From the NCBI RefSeq assembly GCF_000247815.1, contig NW_004775938.1, positions 62,001 to 126,000 of the forward strand: a stretch of 64,000 nt of DNA, read 5' to 3'. This stretch comes from Ficedula albicollis (lineage: Eukaryota > Chordata > Aves > Passeriformes > Muscicapidae). Position 1 is the stretch's first letter. Each line of letters starts with the position of its first letter. Below the pieces are notes generated by a model. That model did no database searches. It worked only from the letters and a program-made list of their open reading frames with translations, and was not told the DNA's origin. A program made the position numbers and the translations under genes. This document shows, piece by piece, positions 1 through 12,374 of this stretch.

Positions 1-755
1 ACCTCTCTTCACTCCCACTAGAGAAGTCACTTTTCTTAGACATTTTAGAGAAAGAGCTGTTGGAAGATTTAAAACATACCTAAGTCACACCAGAGCATGA
101 ATTTCTCATTTTGGGAAACTATAAAATTCGGGTCCACTGCCTTTTGTAAGAATCTCCAATCTCTGGCAGCTCCATAAGTTCCTGTTGTTTGCATCTATAC
201 AAAACACAGTAATTCTAAACTTACAGATAAAGGATTTTTGTTACACAATTAATAGTTACCTACTAATAGTTACCAGTCATGCTTTACCATTATTTTTTAC
301 CAGATTTTGATTAACACAATGCTTTCAATCTGCTTTCTCTTAACTTGTTAATCAACACAAAAAGCTTGTAGGTGTTTTCTCTCAGTTGAAAGACTGTACC
401 AAGGCAGGCAGCATTTGCCAAGAGGGCAGTATTTGTGATGCACTTTAAATAGAGATAGATGTGCCCAAAGTCAGCTGCTGATGCCTGTGATGCAAGAGCT
501 ATGCTAAATGGAGCAACTCTTCAAGAAGATATACCCTGAAAGTTGGTTTATTTGCTCAAGTGGATTTAGTAGTATTTCTGCTTTTTAACAAGCAAATTAA
601 GTTATGTAGACATCAACCTGAAATACTGAGGAGTAAGTTTTGAAGTGGGCAGGACCTGTTGCTTAAATAAAATGTATTTCCTCAATTTGCATTCAGTCTC
701 CACAATCCTGTTTCTAGTTCTATCTTCTGTACCTTTTGATTAAACTACATAGAAG
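1..755. other. Unique AT-rich non-coding sequence
   Basis: No recognisable repeat, RNA gene or credible coding frame is visible here. The sequence is AT-rich and of low CpG content, like most of the window. Confidence 0.5.
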
Positions 756-890
756 ATTAATATATATATATATCTGATAAAATTACAATGTGCAACATAT
801 ATCTATATATGTTGTGTATATATAGGCATGCATATGTATGTATATTTGTATATATATATATATGCAGTGTACTATATATATCTTATATCT
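756..890. repeat. TA-rich microsatellite region
   Basis: Two runs of TA dinucleotides (about 760-772 and 849-863) are joined by TATG/TATC variants. Within it, 793-814 is a near-perfect palindrome: 10-base arms CAACATATAT and ATATATGTTG around a two-base centre. Confidence 0.85.
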
Positions 891-3807
891 GAGAAAATGA
901 CAACATACAACTGCCTCATAGACTTAAAAAATAAAATTAACTTTTAAACCGTGTTTTAAAGTCTTTTAAAGTTACTTGATTATATTTCATGGTTGTGGTG
1001 CCTCTTTTACCTATGGTCTGCTACCATATATAAAAATTAAGTGTAAGGTGGGAAGGAAGGGGTGGAATCTGAATGGTGGAAAATAGCCACTGGTCTTGCA
1101 TGTGAAAAATTATCACTATACAAATGACCTTTCTTTTAAGAAATTTAAAAATAATTGAATCATGTTCATATACTTCTAGGAGGTCATTCAATTGAAAAGG
1201 TTTTAAAATTAAGTTTCCTGAACGAGCAATACTGCAATGAATCTGAAGTAGCAATGTAAATAATTTGTTTAGTGGGCAAATGTTAAACCATTACGTGGTT
1301 AGAAACATGGAGGGAGAGTTTTACAGGGTGAAGTGTTCAAGCATGTCCACCTCAGGGTGAGTCTTAAATGTGTGTGGATGCCCTGGTCTTGTTTTGCTAA
1401 GATTTTAATACTTGGGCCTGTGTCTAACTGGACTTCTGTTGGTTAAGTAGAAGCACATTGGTACTGGACTTAGATGTAGCAGTGTTTAGGCCACTGCAAG
1501 TCACAATTGAATTCTCCTTTGTTTTCCCACATGAAAAGTAACCCTTTAGGTGAGGGCTGGACATTGCCCCAAGGATGAGGATCTTGCATTTGTGAATAGC
1601 ATCCTATCAATAGCGCATATTACGCAGAATAAAGTAAAAATTCCTAACAAATTTTCACAAAGTTTATCACAAAAACTTGATTTTTTTTTTTTCAGCATTG
1701 CACATTTGGAATGATCTGTACCTTTTTTTTCATGGGTTCTTTTAGCTTCTGAAATCCAACATCTTCTCAGCTTGAAATTGTGCTTGAAATTGTATTTTGT
1801 CTTCTGAATGATTTTAAACCCAAGATTATGAACAGAATCACAGTAAGGTTGCCATGGATCACTGGTGGGGTTATCTAGTCCTACCTCCCTAACCTCATGC
1901 TTGCCTATTTGGAGATTTGTATTTGTTTTCTCAAGGGTTGCTTGCCTGGAAGCTAGTGACAGTGATTTGCTTCCTTCAAAGTTGATGGGAACATTCACAC
2001 AAGGGAAAAAGGGAAAAAAAGTATCAACAGTATTCACATAAAATTTGTATTAGTATTCACTCAGGTCTATCCATAATAATGTGTCTTTAGACTTTCCTAT
2101 TTAGAAGGACTTATAAGGACACTTCTATTAAGGACACATTTGTGAATTAACACAGATATCCATACCCTGTATAGCTATAATTTTGAAATACTGTTGGTAA
2201 GGCCTGGCAGACTGTTTTTTAGTTGTTGCCATGGATACATCTGACATTTTAGGACTAACTGAGAGGAGTGTTAAAGAGAAAAGTGGCAGTAAGTCAAACA
2301 CAATTATGCAGTCTTACATGCGCACAACAAATAATTTAAGAAATTTTATCCTTGAAGCTGCAAATTCCAGGAGGTTTGAGGCATTGCAGCTGGTGGTGAG
2401 GCAGGCTAAGAGCCCCAGCGAAAATGCTCTCAGACCCCCACATGAAGGGGCGAGTGATTTGGCCAGGTGGGAGGCAGCAAAGGCTCGTTTTTCTTTAGTG
2501 TGGGGTGCAAAGTTTACCTCCATTCAGTCAGCATGTGTCCTGGCTGCCCCCAGAGCACTGGGAATTTGCATTCCCACCGTGGAAGCGCAACAAGGGTGCA
2601 AATCCTGGTGAAGGAAGGAAGAAGTGATGTCAGGATGGGTGAGAGTTCGTGTGATACGGCATCAAGGACAAGAAAAAGGTCTGCACTGGAACTGGTGTCA
2701 GAGAAAATGCAACAATATGAGGCAGACTGCAGATATTTTTTCCCTCAGATTCATGCTCTCTGCTGAGGATGGTGGGCAGATGCATTCATCGCAAAATCCT
2801 GTTCTGACTGTGCCAGGTTCTCTCTTAGAGCTTATTCCAACAAACTAGAGTAATTAATCTTCTTTAGGGCTACTATGGAGCTCCCAACATCATGATTTTA
2901 CTGATTGTACAAATTACAATCTCAAGGGACCTTCTTCCATCACTTTTTAGCTCTTCAGTCAAAATTATTTTCTACTCTTTGTCTTCTTTAGGTTGACAGG
3001 TCACTTCCTCACCCTTTCATAGCTTTAACTTATCATCAAACCATCCTTTCTGAGTATTCAGCAGCATCATTGCCATTTGGAGTACCTCTGCCTGCTCCAG
3101 CAATTCTTCCCCCAGACCTGGTTCCTCCCTTTGCTGCCATTGCTAGCATCTTTGGGCAGTACAGCAGGTCACTCCTCTGCAGGTTATTGCTTTTTAATCA
3201 TACCTACTCTTGAACACTGATCCCTTCCTATGTATGTGTGTGTAGGGTTGTGTATATAACAAAGAAAAACTGAAAAAATTACCTCTTGATGTGGTGTTCT
3301 CTCTTCCCATCTACCACCCACTTCTTCCGTCTGAATGCAGAAAACTGCTGCCACCTCATCTATCTATAGTATGTTTCCACACTTCTCTTCCCAGGGAAAA
3401 AATCCCTTTGGAAGTGCTGAGCTGTGGCCTCAGCAGCAGGATTTGATTGGTACATGGTTCATTCTCTGACTGAGCTACTCATCAGTGCTTATGCACCTCG
3501 TGGTGATGATGCCCAGAGGGTGTTTTTGTGCCTCCCTGCGTGAGGGCCAAGCCCATCATCTTCTGAGATTAGATAATTGATCTCCCTTGGTCTGGTTTTG
3601 AGAGGTTCAGAGTGCACAGCTGGGGTTATGGCTGTAGCAGACAGCTGCCTTGCTCTTTCTTTCAGATTCTCTTTGCAGCTTGAGCCTGTCTTGGCTGGTT
3701 TGCCTGGGTCCTCTAAGCTGTTTTGTTAACAAAGAGTAACAAAAACAAATACAGGGGGAGGGAAATCAGGTGAGAAGTGGGGCTTTGTGGTCTTTGTTGC
3801 AACTGTG
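891..3807. other. Unique sequence without supported genes
   Basis: About 2.9 kb with no recognised repeat beyond a short poly-T at 1680-1693. A small GC-richer patch at about 2,380-2,680 carries a plus-strand open frame of 126 codons (2231-2611). It has no family resemblance I can see, and overlapping open frames exist on both strands, so I treat it as chance. Confidence 0.45.
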
Positions 3808-3987
3808 GAATGATTTGGGTTGGAAAGGACCTTAAAGCTCATTTCATCCCACACCCCTGCCAGGGGCAGGAGCACCTTCCACTGGACCAGGTTGGCCCAA
3901 GCCCCGTCCAATCTGGGCTTGGACTTTCAGGGCTGGGGCACCCACAGCTTCTCTGGCACTGTGCCTCACCACTGGCAGCAAAGAATG
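3808..3987 (-). mobile_element. CR1 LINE, 3' end fragment
   Basis: Read on the minus strand this is the typical avian CR1 3' end. It contains the reverse complements of GGTTGGAAAGGACCTTAAAG and of the CCACAGCTTCTCTGG block, and runs on into GTGCCTCACCAC. The element's 3' terminus lies at the left end. CR1 copies are usually truncated at their 5' end, as here. Confidence 0.9.
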
Positions 3988-4300
3988 GAGTTGTTATGTA
4001 ACAAAGCTAACAAAATTGTCCTAGAAACTTCGTGCTGTTCCTAGACTATGTCATTGCATTGATATTAATAGCCAGCTTCTTGTGCTTTGCTTTGAGACTT
4101 AGAGCTCAGGGAAAGCCTTTGCTGCATCACTCTAATCACAAATGACCATCCTTTCAGGACAAAGAATGAGAAACCTACTCACAGCCAAATTTTCCAAGGC
4201 AATAATTAATTTTGTAATGGTTTTTCAGATATTTTTTCAATTGTGTGAATATACTGTGAGACTTCTTGGTGAGGGAGTAGGTCTACACCAACCAGCCTCA
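3988..4300. other. Unique sequence
   Basis: Nothing recognisable between the CR1 tail and the 50-bp duplication. Confidence 0.4.
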
Positions 4301-4400
4301 GTAGTCCAAATTGGGGAACTTATCACTGAAATGTAAAATAATTGTCTGACGTAGTCCAAATTGGGGAACTTATCACTGAAATGTAAAATAATTGTCTGAC
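4301..4400. repeat. 50-bp perfect tandem duplication
   Basis: The segment 4301-4350 (starting GTAGTCCAAATTGGGG and ending ATTGTCTGAC) is repeated exactly at 4351-4400. No mismatch was seen. A poly-T run at 4406-4432 follows directly. Confidence 0.97.
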
Positions 4401-5413
4401 TCTGGTTTTTTTGTTGTTTTTTTTTTTTTTTTAATTATTCCTATGTCCCCCCAAGAAGGAACCAAAAATATCAATGCTTGGACTCAAATTTTCAGTTTTT
4501 TAAAGTTGCTGAGGTCTTTTTTAGCCATTACATTGTATATGCTTTATACTGCCAATGGTCCACGTTCAACAAGTTTGCATTTTGAGAAAAACAAGAGCCT
4601 TTGGCTACAAAATTAAGTAAAGTGCTACTTGAGAACACTAAGGCGTTGTCATGTTTCTATTCTCTGGACATCTATCATAAAAAGAAGACTTGCCCAAGAG
4701 AGCTTTGAATAGGTCTTCCTTGTAAATTAATTCGTAGAGAGCTCTACATTATCTATCTGCTGCTACTTTCAGAGTGTTTTCACAGCATGTCACTGCGCTA
4801 CAAAACCACCTTGTATTCTTTGTCCACAAACGAAAACCACATGAACCCTTTCCAGTTAACTCTGTATAATCAGTGCTCAGGTTCAGCTAATCACTTTGTG
4901 CTGTGCTTCACAGCTCTCAGTTTCTGCTCTCTTTTTAGGCAAGCTCCATGTTCTTCCCTGAGCAATTAATTCAAATTTCTATGTGATTCCCTCATACATC
5001 ATTTCGATGTGGTTTTCTCCTTGCATTTGCAGAGATGGTGAGGGTGACAAATCCAGTTCTTAGCTATGCCTCAACATATGTGACACATGAGGTGAAGGAT
5101 TCCTGTAAAGGAATTCCTGTATATGTGCTGGCAGCCCTGTGCCTGGAGATACTTCACCTGGCAGCAGGTCAGGACAGAGAAAGACTCTGGTGCTGGGCAA
5201 ATACCTGAATAACCACAAGAATGACTGGATGCCTGGGAAATCCAGCTGTGGGAGGAACCTCAGCAGTCAAAGCAGTTATTTGTGACACAGCTGAAGCCAG
5301 TGTGCTCAGGTTATCTTGGAGGGAGAGGAGGCTCACTTGTAGGGTCCATTCAGTCCTTGCCTTTTCCTCTGATTTACCAAAATATGAGAATTGGTCTAAT
5401 ACTGATACTCAAC
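4401..5413. other. Unique sequence with poly-T at 4406-4432
   Basis: A T-rich run begins the stretch. After it I see no repeat family and no coding frame that stands out from chance. Confidence 0.45.
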
Positions 5414-6001
5414 TGTGACGGACAAAAGACTCTCTAACAATTTAAAGTTACAAAGTGTGTGTTTATTCAGTGCTGGGCAGCAGCGTGAGGTAATCCTCTA
5501 ATACACACTGCAAAATCACAGGTGATCACAGAGTCTATTTATTAGCAAAGGATTCAAACAAATACATATTCATAATAACAGCCCCTCCCATCCCCTGCTT
5601 CCTGTGGCAATTAGCTTGAATAGCTACTAAGCTGCATGATTGACTTCATGGGTCGTTTTTGTGGGGAGGGGTCTTAAAAAGAGGAAGTAAGGAGAGTCTT
5701 CCTCACCCTAAACTCTTGATCTTTTCTATCAATGACAATACAAATGATTTCTGGGGATCGTCCAATTTTCCAAAGAATGGGTTTCTGGTTACATTGTCTA
5801 TGTTCCTTTAGATCTGCTCACTAGTTTCATCTTTTCCCATTGTAAGCACAGCCGAGAAAACATAAAATGACAGACAATCAATTACTTAAGTTTCAGATAA
5901 CTACTCCCTTCTAACTTCTATTTTCAGCAAGGTAACGAAAATCCTAATTTTCTAAGATTAGTGTTTCCCTGTGGTCCCATAAACCAGGCTGCCAGCCAGC
6001 C
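5414..6001 (-). mobile_element. Endogenous retrovirus LTR with 3' internal remnant
   Basis: On the minus strand the right-hand part reads towards an LTR end. There is a purine-rich tract (AGGGGATGGGAGGGGC, about 5581-5597), then TGTTATTATGAATATG, a poly(A) signal AATAAACACACAC, and an end in TTTTGTCCGTCACA at 5414. A purine tract just before a TG start is where a retroviral polypurine tract should lie, so 5414-5580 may be a short 3' LTR. Under this reading 5598-6001 is leftover internal sequence. No target-site duplication was found. The exact family is not identified, and the right boundary is approximate. Confidence 0.6.
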
Positions 6002-6005
6002 ACCT

Positions 6006-6436
6006 GTTATAAAAGAGAAACAAAAAGTCTCCATATTTAGCAAAATTTAGATTGCTTTATTTTATATAGACAGAGTAAAGCAGTGCTGGGGAACGTGAGT
6101 GGTCACTGCCCATTCCACACTCCATCAAACCTTAGTTTGCAGTCTCTTCTTATAGTATGGTCTCTCGTTTAAATTATTAAATAATTTTGGGGGTTTTTTT
6201 CCTGTCATAATTTTCCAGGCAAGCAGTGGTGGTGGAATAAATATTCATAAAGTCTCTGGGCAATAGTCCATCTGGTCTTGGTAGATAAAACCAGCAAAAA
6301 TCGAGAAGTCTGGTCTTTGTAGATAGGCAGTCGTTGATAAAACAAAGGCAGGAAGTCTGATTTTGCAGAATCTATCAGACTATCGGAAAGTCTGATTTTC
6401 CCTTTAGTAGGAACTCTTACCTCCCCTCCCCTTTTT
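6006..6436 (-). mobile_element. Second, related LTR remnant
   Basis: On the minus strand this ends CAGCACTGC...TATATAAAATAAAGCAATC...TTTATAACA, resembling the 3' end of the neighbouring LTR (CAGCACTG, AATAAA, then about 50 bases to an ACA end) but too diverged to be its pair. A purine tract (AAAAAAGGGGAGGGGAGG on the minus strand, about 6418-6437) lies at its upstream edge. It is a probable ERV LTR in the same orientation as the element at 5414-6001. Boundaries are uncertain. Confidence 0.5.
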
Positions 6437-6441
6437 TAAAT

Positions 6442-6758
6442 CAATAAACAGTTCTCAGATATAATATTGCTGCGTTTGCACTTCATTTTTGTGAGATGTT
6501 ACATAGTGATTTGTGTCGTTTTGGAAACACACCATGGGATCAGTATAAACAAGGATACTGAACTTAAAGCATGGATATAAAACAAAGGAAAATATAATTT
6601 CAATAAACAGTTCTCAGATATAATATTGCTGCGTTTGCACTTCATTTTTGTGAGATGTTACATAGTGATTTGTGTCGTTTTGGAAACACACCATGGGATC
6701 AGTATAAACAAGGATACTGAACTTAAAGCATGGATATAAAACAAAGGAAAATATAATT
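6442..6758. repeat. 159-bp tandem duplication
   Basis: The unit beginning CAATAAACAGTTCTCAG at 6442 repeats at 6601 with no difference seen until 6759, giving 6442-6600 and 6601-6758. It abuts the purine tract of the LTR remnant on its left. Confidence 0.96.
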
Positions 6759-6869
6759 ATTTCATTACATTTGTTAAAATCACTTTGCTGTGAATTGATT
6801 TTTTTTTTGCTGTTATGTATTTTTTGCCACTATAATTATGAATTGCATCAACTTTTTATGTATAAAAAT

Positions 6870-7200
6870 AATGAAAAGGCTTGTTAGTGCTGTTACCTGC
6901 TCGCTAGGAGTGTAACCTGACCACATTCAAGCCTTGTCCAGACCTGGCTTGTGGCCACTGCTGCTGGAGTGCTAGCCAACATGTTCAGCCTTGCTTGGAC
7001 TTTTACCCCAGCACAGTGGGCGCGTCACAGCCCACTGAGAAACTGCCTATGAAAGGGTCAGTGACCAAAGGTGAGATGGATGAGTTGGCAGGGCACAGAC
7101 TCCCCTCATCCCCAGTGCTGCTTGCCCGAATTAATAAATTGCCTTATTGATTAACCTACCTGGCTGTGGTGATTTATAATGTTTTCGTCCGAGAAATCTA
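6870..7200. other. GC-richer block, possible old LTR fragment
   Basis: A GC-richer patch inside AT-rich flanks. It ends with AATTAATAAATTGCC followed by TTATTGATTAACC and a CTGTGGTG motif, an arrangement like the poly(A)/R region of an LTR. I could not find inverted ends or a target-site duplication, so this is tentative. Confidence 0.25.
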
Positions 7201-10200
7201 CCAAAAGAATCCTCCCCCAAGTCTCACTTTTATAGCAGAATGGGACAGATTCACAGCAATGTGTAGGTATGAGAGAGTGTGTTGTACATTCAGCAGACAC
7301 TCTGGTAAGTTAATGAGGGAAACCATGTCCAATCTCCTGGGCACCTCCAGCAGTTCTAGGTATGTCATGGATACACATGGATTGTGTTGAGACAGTTCTA
7401 GAAGCCCACAAATACCTATATTTGCTTAGCATAGGAGGATAAAAGAGTTCATTAGAGATGTAAATCTAAGAAAAATCACATGAGAGAAAAAAGAATTACA
7501 CTTTCAGAACCTTGGGAAATGAAGCTGGGTATTTGGGTCGTGCCTAAAACTGGATGGATAAATAAGTGGGGTTTTAAACAATTTGTTGGGGCAAATACGG
7601 CTTCAGTGACCAAGAAGAAAATCTTATGGAAAGGTCCTCCATTTGTGATCTGAGTTTGTGTTACTTTCATGTTCACAAAGCACAATGAAGTGTTCAGAAA
7701 TCTGGACCTATGTGCTAGTCTAATATTTTCAAAGATCTGAGCTTAATTGTGGTAACACAGGTTTTATGTAAGCTTGAGGTCTTTGGGGGTGGACGGCTGA
7801 GAGTAGTAAGTTGTTCATACAGCCCTGCCTGCTAACAAATATTTATAGATCAGTTGGCACCATTCAACCCAGAGCAAAGCTAAATAATTGGCAAAACATA
7901 TCTTGGCTGGAATATACCTTGCAATGATTCATTTAAACTCCATCAAACTATTATAATGTCAGAATAGATAATTTAAATATTTCCTTGTTTTTAATTTCAC
8001 TCATTTTTCAAATTAGTTTTATTATCCTCATTTCTCAAAGCAAAGCAAGCTTTGCTGATGCTGATGTGATAAAGGATTAGTTTAGTAAGCTGAGGAGAGA
8101 GAAAGCTCCATTGTCATGTTTTCATCCTCTTTTATTTCTTGCATTTCTTTATTGATGATTGATTTGAACTGAAAAAATTTTCTATTGAAAATTACCTATG
8201 ATAAAAAGGCTCAGAGCCAGTACTAAAATCTTTCAATTATGACTTTGTAGAGTCATACAGCTGCATGCTGGCTACATATCATATTTTCAGTGAAGGCAAA
8301 AAACTCTAATTCTGGCCCGCCCAGCACAGATTTTTTTCCCCCACGTGCTCTGTCCAGGATATAAACTTACTCTTCAGTTTGTTTTGGCCTTGGATCAAGC
8401 TTTCAGTTGGTTCCTAATCGGTCTGAATTTGAGGGTTGTTCGAATGGGTTCCAGCCCCTCTTCCCACTTGCACAGCCTTCACTGCTGGCCATCACCCAAA
8501 CCAATGTCCTGACAGTGTTGCTGAATTATAGTCTTTTTATTTGAAAAAGTCCTGAAGGGAAACTGTAGATTCTTGGTTTACAGGCATTGCTATTTATAGC
8601 TTATACATGTTCAGCTATTTATTTCTCTGTTCTGTTATCCTGAATGTTGTTCAAAAAATTATTCTTGAGAGGTCTAGCTCAGCTACTTGATCTTTAGTTA
8701 AAACTTTATTGCAGCTGAAACACTCTGTAGTTTTGGAAACAGAATGAAAAGTGATTTTCACTCCTTTGTGCATATACAGATAAGCATATTTGTACTGCAA
8801 ATATCTATGCAAAGTAAATAAATCTAAAAAATTACATAAACACCATTAAATTGTTCTTGTCATTTTATTCACACTGAACCCTTAAATAGATTTATATTAA
8901 TAGCCTTATATAAATAAACAAAGTGGAAAGTGTTTGCTTGATTCAAGAATAGATGGCAAAATCGTCAGTTATTTACTTTGATAGCAAATTAGTAAAAAAT
9001 AGTATATTTTTAAAAGCATTCTTAAAAAACTTAAGAGCATAAGCTAACCACCAACATGCAAGTCTTTTTCTTTCCAAGGACAAGATTTGTTTGTTCCATT
9101 TCATTTTCAGTGAAAGCTGCCTTGGTAGACAATTGGCTATTGGCAGCAGATGGAAGATTCTGGTTTGGTTGGAAGGCCAGGCTTTACTGAAAACACACCC
9201 AGATGAAAAGTTTCTTATGAAGGTTCTTTGGACAAATTAACATGAATTAGCTATTTTGATACCATGATCTCTAATAGATAATAAGAAGGCAGGGATTTTT
9301 AGGCACTTTCTAATAAAAGAAATTGTTCTGGCTGTAGCAGGTGCTCACTCTGATCTGTATTTTTCCTTTTAATTACAGTAATCCTCTGCTGTTTGTGGCA
9401 TTATCTGTTGTGTGCCTGAGTGCTTTCTGTGAAAGCATGTACCCCATGACCTGAAAATCTTCTCTCTCCTGTTATCTCTCCCTGATGTATGCATGTGTGT
9501 ATGTCTGCAATATATGTACAGTATCCAAATAACTGTCTCCTCAGAGAGCCAGGATTTAAATGGAGCTTAAGTATAAGCAGTCTTGCAAAATTGTTAAGGA
9601 TTTACCAAGACACAATTATTGCTCATCACTCCTGTCAGAGTGATAATGATGAGGGTATAATCTAGAACAGAAAATGGTGGGGAAGCATGAGTTGATTAAT
9701 ATATTTTTTCTAAAGAAATAAATGTATCCTAAAGCAGATGGAAATAGTTGTGAAATAATTGATATAACTAATACAAATATGGTTGATGAAGATTTTATTC
9801 TGTAAATACAAAGAAGGTCCAAATCTCTAGAAAGCACAAGCCTTACATTTAATATGCTGAATGTAGACAATTGATGCTTTCCAAATACAGACTGCCAAAT
9901 GCACAAGGAGCAAAGCTTAGTCAAGGTTCATTCTAAGGTCATACACTCAGTGCAACCATCAATCTGGACAACCTCTCAGTAACCTCCACATACTTCCAGA
10001 CAAGATCTGGGATCCTTTGTGTCCTGATTAGAGCATACAACAGTTAATTTGTTTTAAATAGGAAATTAAACTCTCTTTTAAAGTGCTATAGGAGGGTCAT
10101 AAAATGGTTCTTGAGGTGTGGTGATGAGGGCTATTTGGAATTCCTACTCCAAATCTTGCCACAGCAGTGTAAAAGAGCAGAATGATGGAAAAGTAATTGC

Positions 10201-10380
10201 AAACTCTTCACAGTGAAAAATCACGAAAGAAAATGTGTGGACTGAGCACTTAAAGGATATATCCCTAGACGGCTTAATTTTCAGAGACACTGTCTCTCTG
10301 TCCCACTGTCAGTAGGTCACGTAGAACTGGCACTGTAGAAAGCATGCTGCATGCTGGAGGCTCGAAGGAGCAATTCAGGA
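7201..10380. other. Unique AT-rich sequence
   Basis: About 3.2 kb with no clear repeat family or coding region. Open frames here are short and overlap on both strands, as expected by chance. Confidence 0.45.
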
Positions 10381-10381
10381 T

Positions 10382-11203
10382 TAGGAATCTGGGAAGGAAG
10401 GAAGGATTCCAGGAAGGAAGGGTTCCAGGGAAGGAAGGATTCCAGGAAGGAAGGAAGGAAGGATTCCAGGGAAGGAAGGATTCCAGGAAGGAATAATTCC
10501 AGGAAGGAAGGAATAATTCCAGAAAGAAAGGAAGGATTCAGGAAGGAAGGAAGCAAGGAAAGAAGGATTCCAGGAAAGAAGGATTCCAGGCAGGAATAAT
10601 TCCAGGAAGGAAGGAAGGATTCCAGAAAGAAAGGAAGCATTCAGGAAGGAAGGAAGCAAGCAAGCAAGCAAGCAAGGGAAGAAGGATTCCAGGAAGGAAA
10701 GAAGATTCCAGGAAGGAAGGAAGGATTCCAGGCAGGAAGGATTCCAGGAAGGAAGGAAGGAATAATTCCAGGAAGAAGGATTCCAGGAAGGAAGGAAGGA
10801 TTCCAGGAAGAAGGATTCCAGGAAGGAAGGAAGATTCCAGGAAGGAAGGAAGGAAGGAAGGAAGGAAGAAGGATTCCAGGAAGGAAGGAAGATTCCAGGA
10901 AGGAAGGAAGGAAGGAAGGAAGGAAGAAGGATTCCAGGAAGGAAGGAAGATTCCAGGAAGGAAGGAAGGAAGGAAGGAAGGAAGAAGGATTCCAGGAAGG
11001 AAGGAAGATTCCAGGAAGGAAGGAAGGAAGGAAGAATTCCAGGATTCCAGGAAGGAAGGATTCCAGGATTCCAGGAAGGATTCCAGGCAGGAATAATTCC
11101 AGGAAGGAAGGAAGGAAAATTCCAGAAAGAAGGATTCCAGGAAGGAAGGAAGGATTCCAGGAAGGAAAGAAGGAAATAAGGAAAGAAGGAAGGAATTATG
11201 AAA
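10382..11203. repeat. GGAA / GGATTCCA minisatellite
   Basis: About 820 bp built from GGAA runs broken by GGATTCCA, AATAATTCCA and GGCAGG variants. Between about 10,810 and 11,040 a higher-order unit of 58 bp is visible: the block starting GAAGGATTCCAGG recurs at 10810, 10868, 10926 and 10984. A short AAGC run sits at about 10652-10675. The plus strand is almost all purine apart from the TTCC blocks. Long open frames on both strands here simply read through the repeat and are not genes. Confidence 0.97.
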
Positions 11204-11650
11204 ATCAGCTGTTCATGTCCTCCACAAGTACTGCAAACAGGGAAATAGCCCTGGTGATAGAGGATCACCGTTTGGGTTTTCAGTGGTTTTTTTGGAAGCT
11301 GCATGTTTCAGGAGCAGCGGTGCTCAGAATCTGGAGAACAGGCAGCTGGTTAAATGGGGAGGGTGAGAATGATGGGAAAGGCAGGAGGCCAACAGAGAGA
11401 ACAAATGGGACTTGAATTCAGATTAAGAGGATCTTCATTATGGACTCTAAACCAAAGATGACAGTAAAGGAAGAGGATGTGCTTTCAACACTACAGCCAC
11501 ATCATTCTGCTCAAAAGCCCACTTATGCCCATGACCCTCAAGACTAACAACATTTTCACAATAATTTTATTTTTCCTTTCCTGACCACTGAAATTATTCT
11601 AGCTTCTTCCTGAGAAGCTGGCCTACTGACCCACTGACACATCTTTTATC
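11204..11650. other. Spacer between two simple-repeat arrays
   Basis: Non-repetitive sequence with no identified element. Confidence 0.4.
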
Positions 11651-11654
11651 ATTA

Positions 11655-11764
11655 CAAAACAAAACCAACCAAACAAACAAAAAAACTCCTAACAACAAGA
11701 CCAAAAAAAAGTCAAAACAAAAAAAACCAACCCAAACAAACAAACAGCAAAAAAAGACAAAACC
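11655..11764. repeat. A-rich low-complexity tract
   Basis: Runs of A interspersed with CAAA and CCAA units lead directly into the pentamer array. It might be the tail of a retroposed element, but no element body is recognisable upstream. Confidence 0.8.
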
Positions 11765-12374
11765 AGAATAGAATAGAATAGAATAGAATAGAATAGAATA
11801 GAATAGAATAGAATAGAATAGAATAGAATAGAATAGAATAGAATAGAATAGAATAGAATAGAATAGAATAGAATAGAATAGAATAGAATAGAATAGAATA
11901 GAATAGAATAGAATAGAATAGAATAGAATAGAATAGAATAGAATAGAATAGAATAGAATAGAATAGAATAGAATAGAATAGAATAGAATAGAATAGAATA
12001 GAATAGAATAGAATAGAATAGAATAGAATAGAATAGAATAGAATAGAATAGAATAGAATAGAATAGAATAGAATAGAATAGAATAGAATAGAATAGAATA
12101 GAATAGAATAGAATAGAATAGAATAGAATAGAATAGAATAGAATAGAATAGAATAGAATAGAATAGAATAGAATAGAATAGAATAGAATAGAATAGAATA
12201 GAATAGAATAGAATAGAATAGAATAGAATAGAATAGAATAGAATAGAATAGAATAGAATAGAATAGAATAGAATAGAATAGAATAGAATAGAATAGAATA
12301 GAATAGAATAGAATAGAATAGAATAGAATAGAATAGAATAGAATAGAATAGAATAGAATAGAATAGAATAGAAT
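11765..12374. repeat. Perfect (AGAAT) pentanucleotide array, 122 copies
   Basis: 610 bp of uninterrupted AGAAT repeats with no variant unit that I can see. On the minus strand the pentamer reads TATTC, which contains no stop codon in any frame and translates to a repeating Tyr-Ser-Ile-Leu-Phe. This explains the 249-codon open frame at 11689-12438, which is not a gene. Confidence 0.99.

Noticed and set aside
763..890. TA-rich region as a replication origin or hairpin array
   Set aside because: Simple microsatellite variation explains it; only one modest palindrome is present.
2231..2611. 126-codon plus-strand frame
   Set aside because: No similarity I recognise; lies in a GC-richer patch with open frames on both strands.
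10381..11304. 307-codon minus-strand open frame
   Set aside because: Entirely the GGAA/GGATTCCA minisatellite translated; no domain and no start context.
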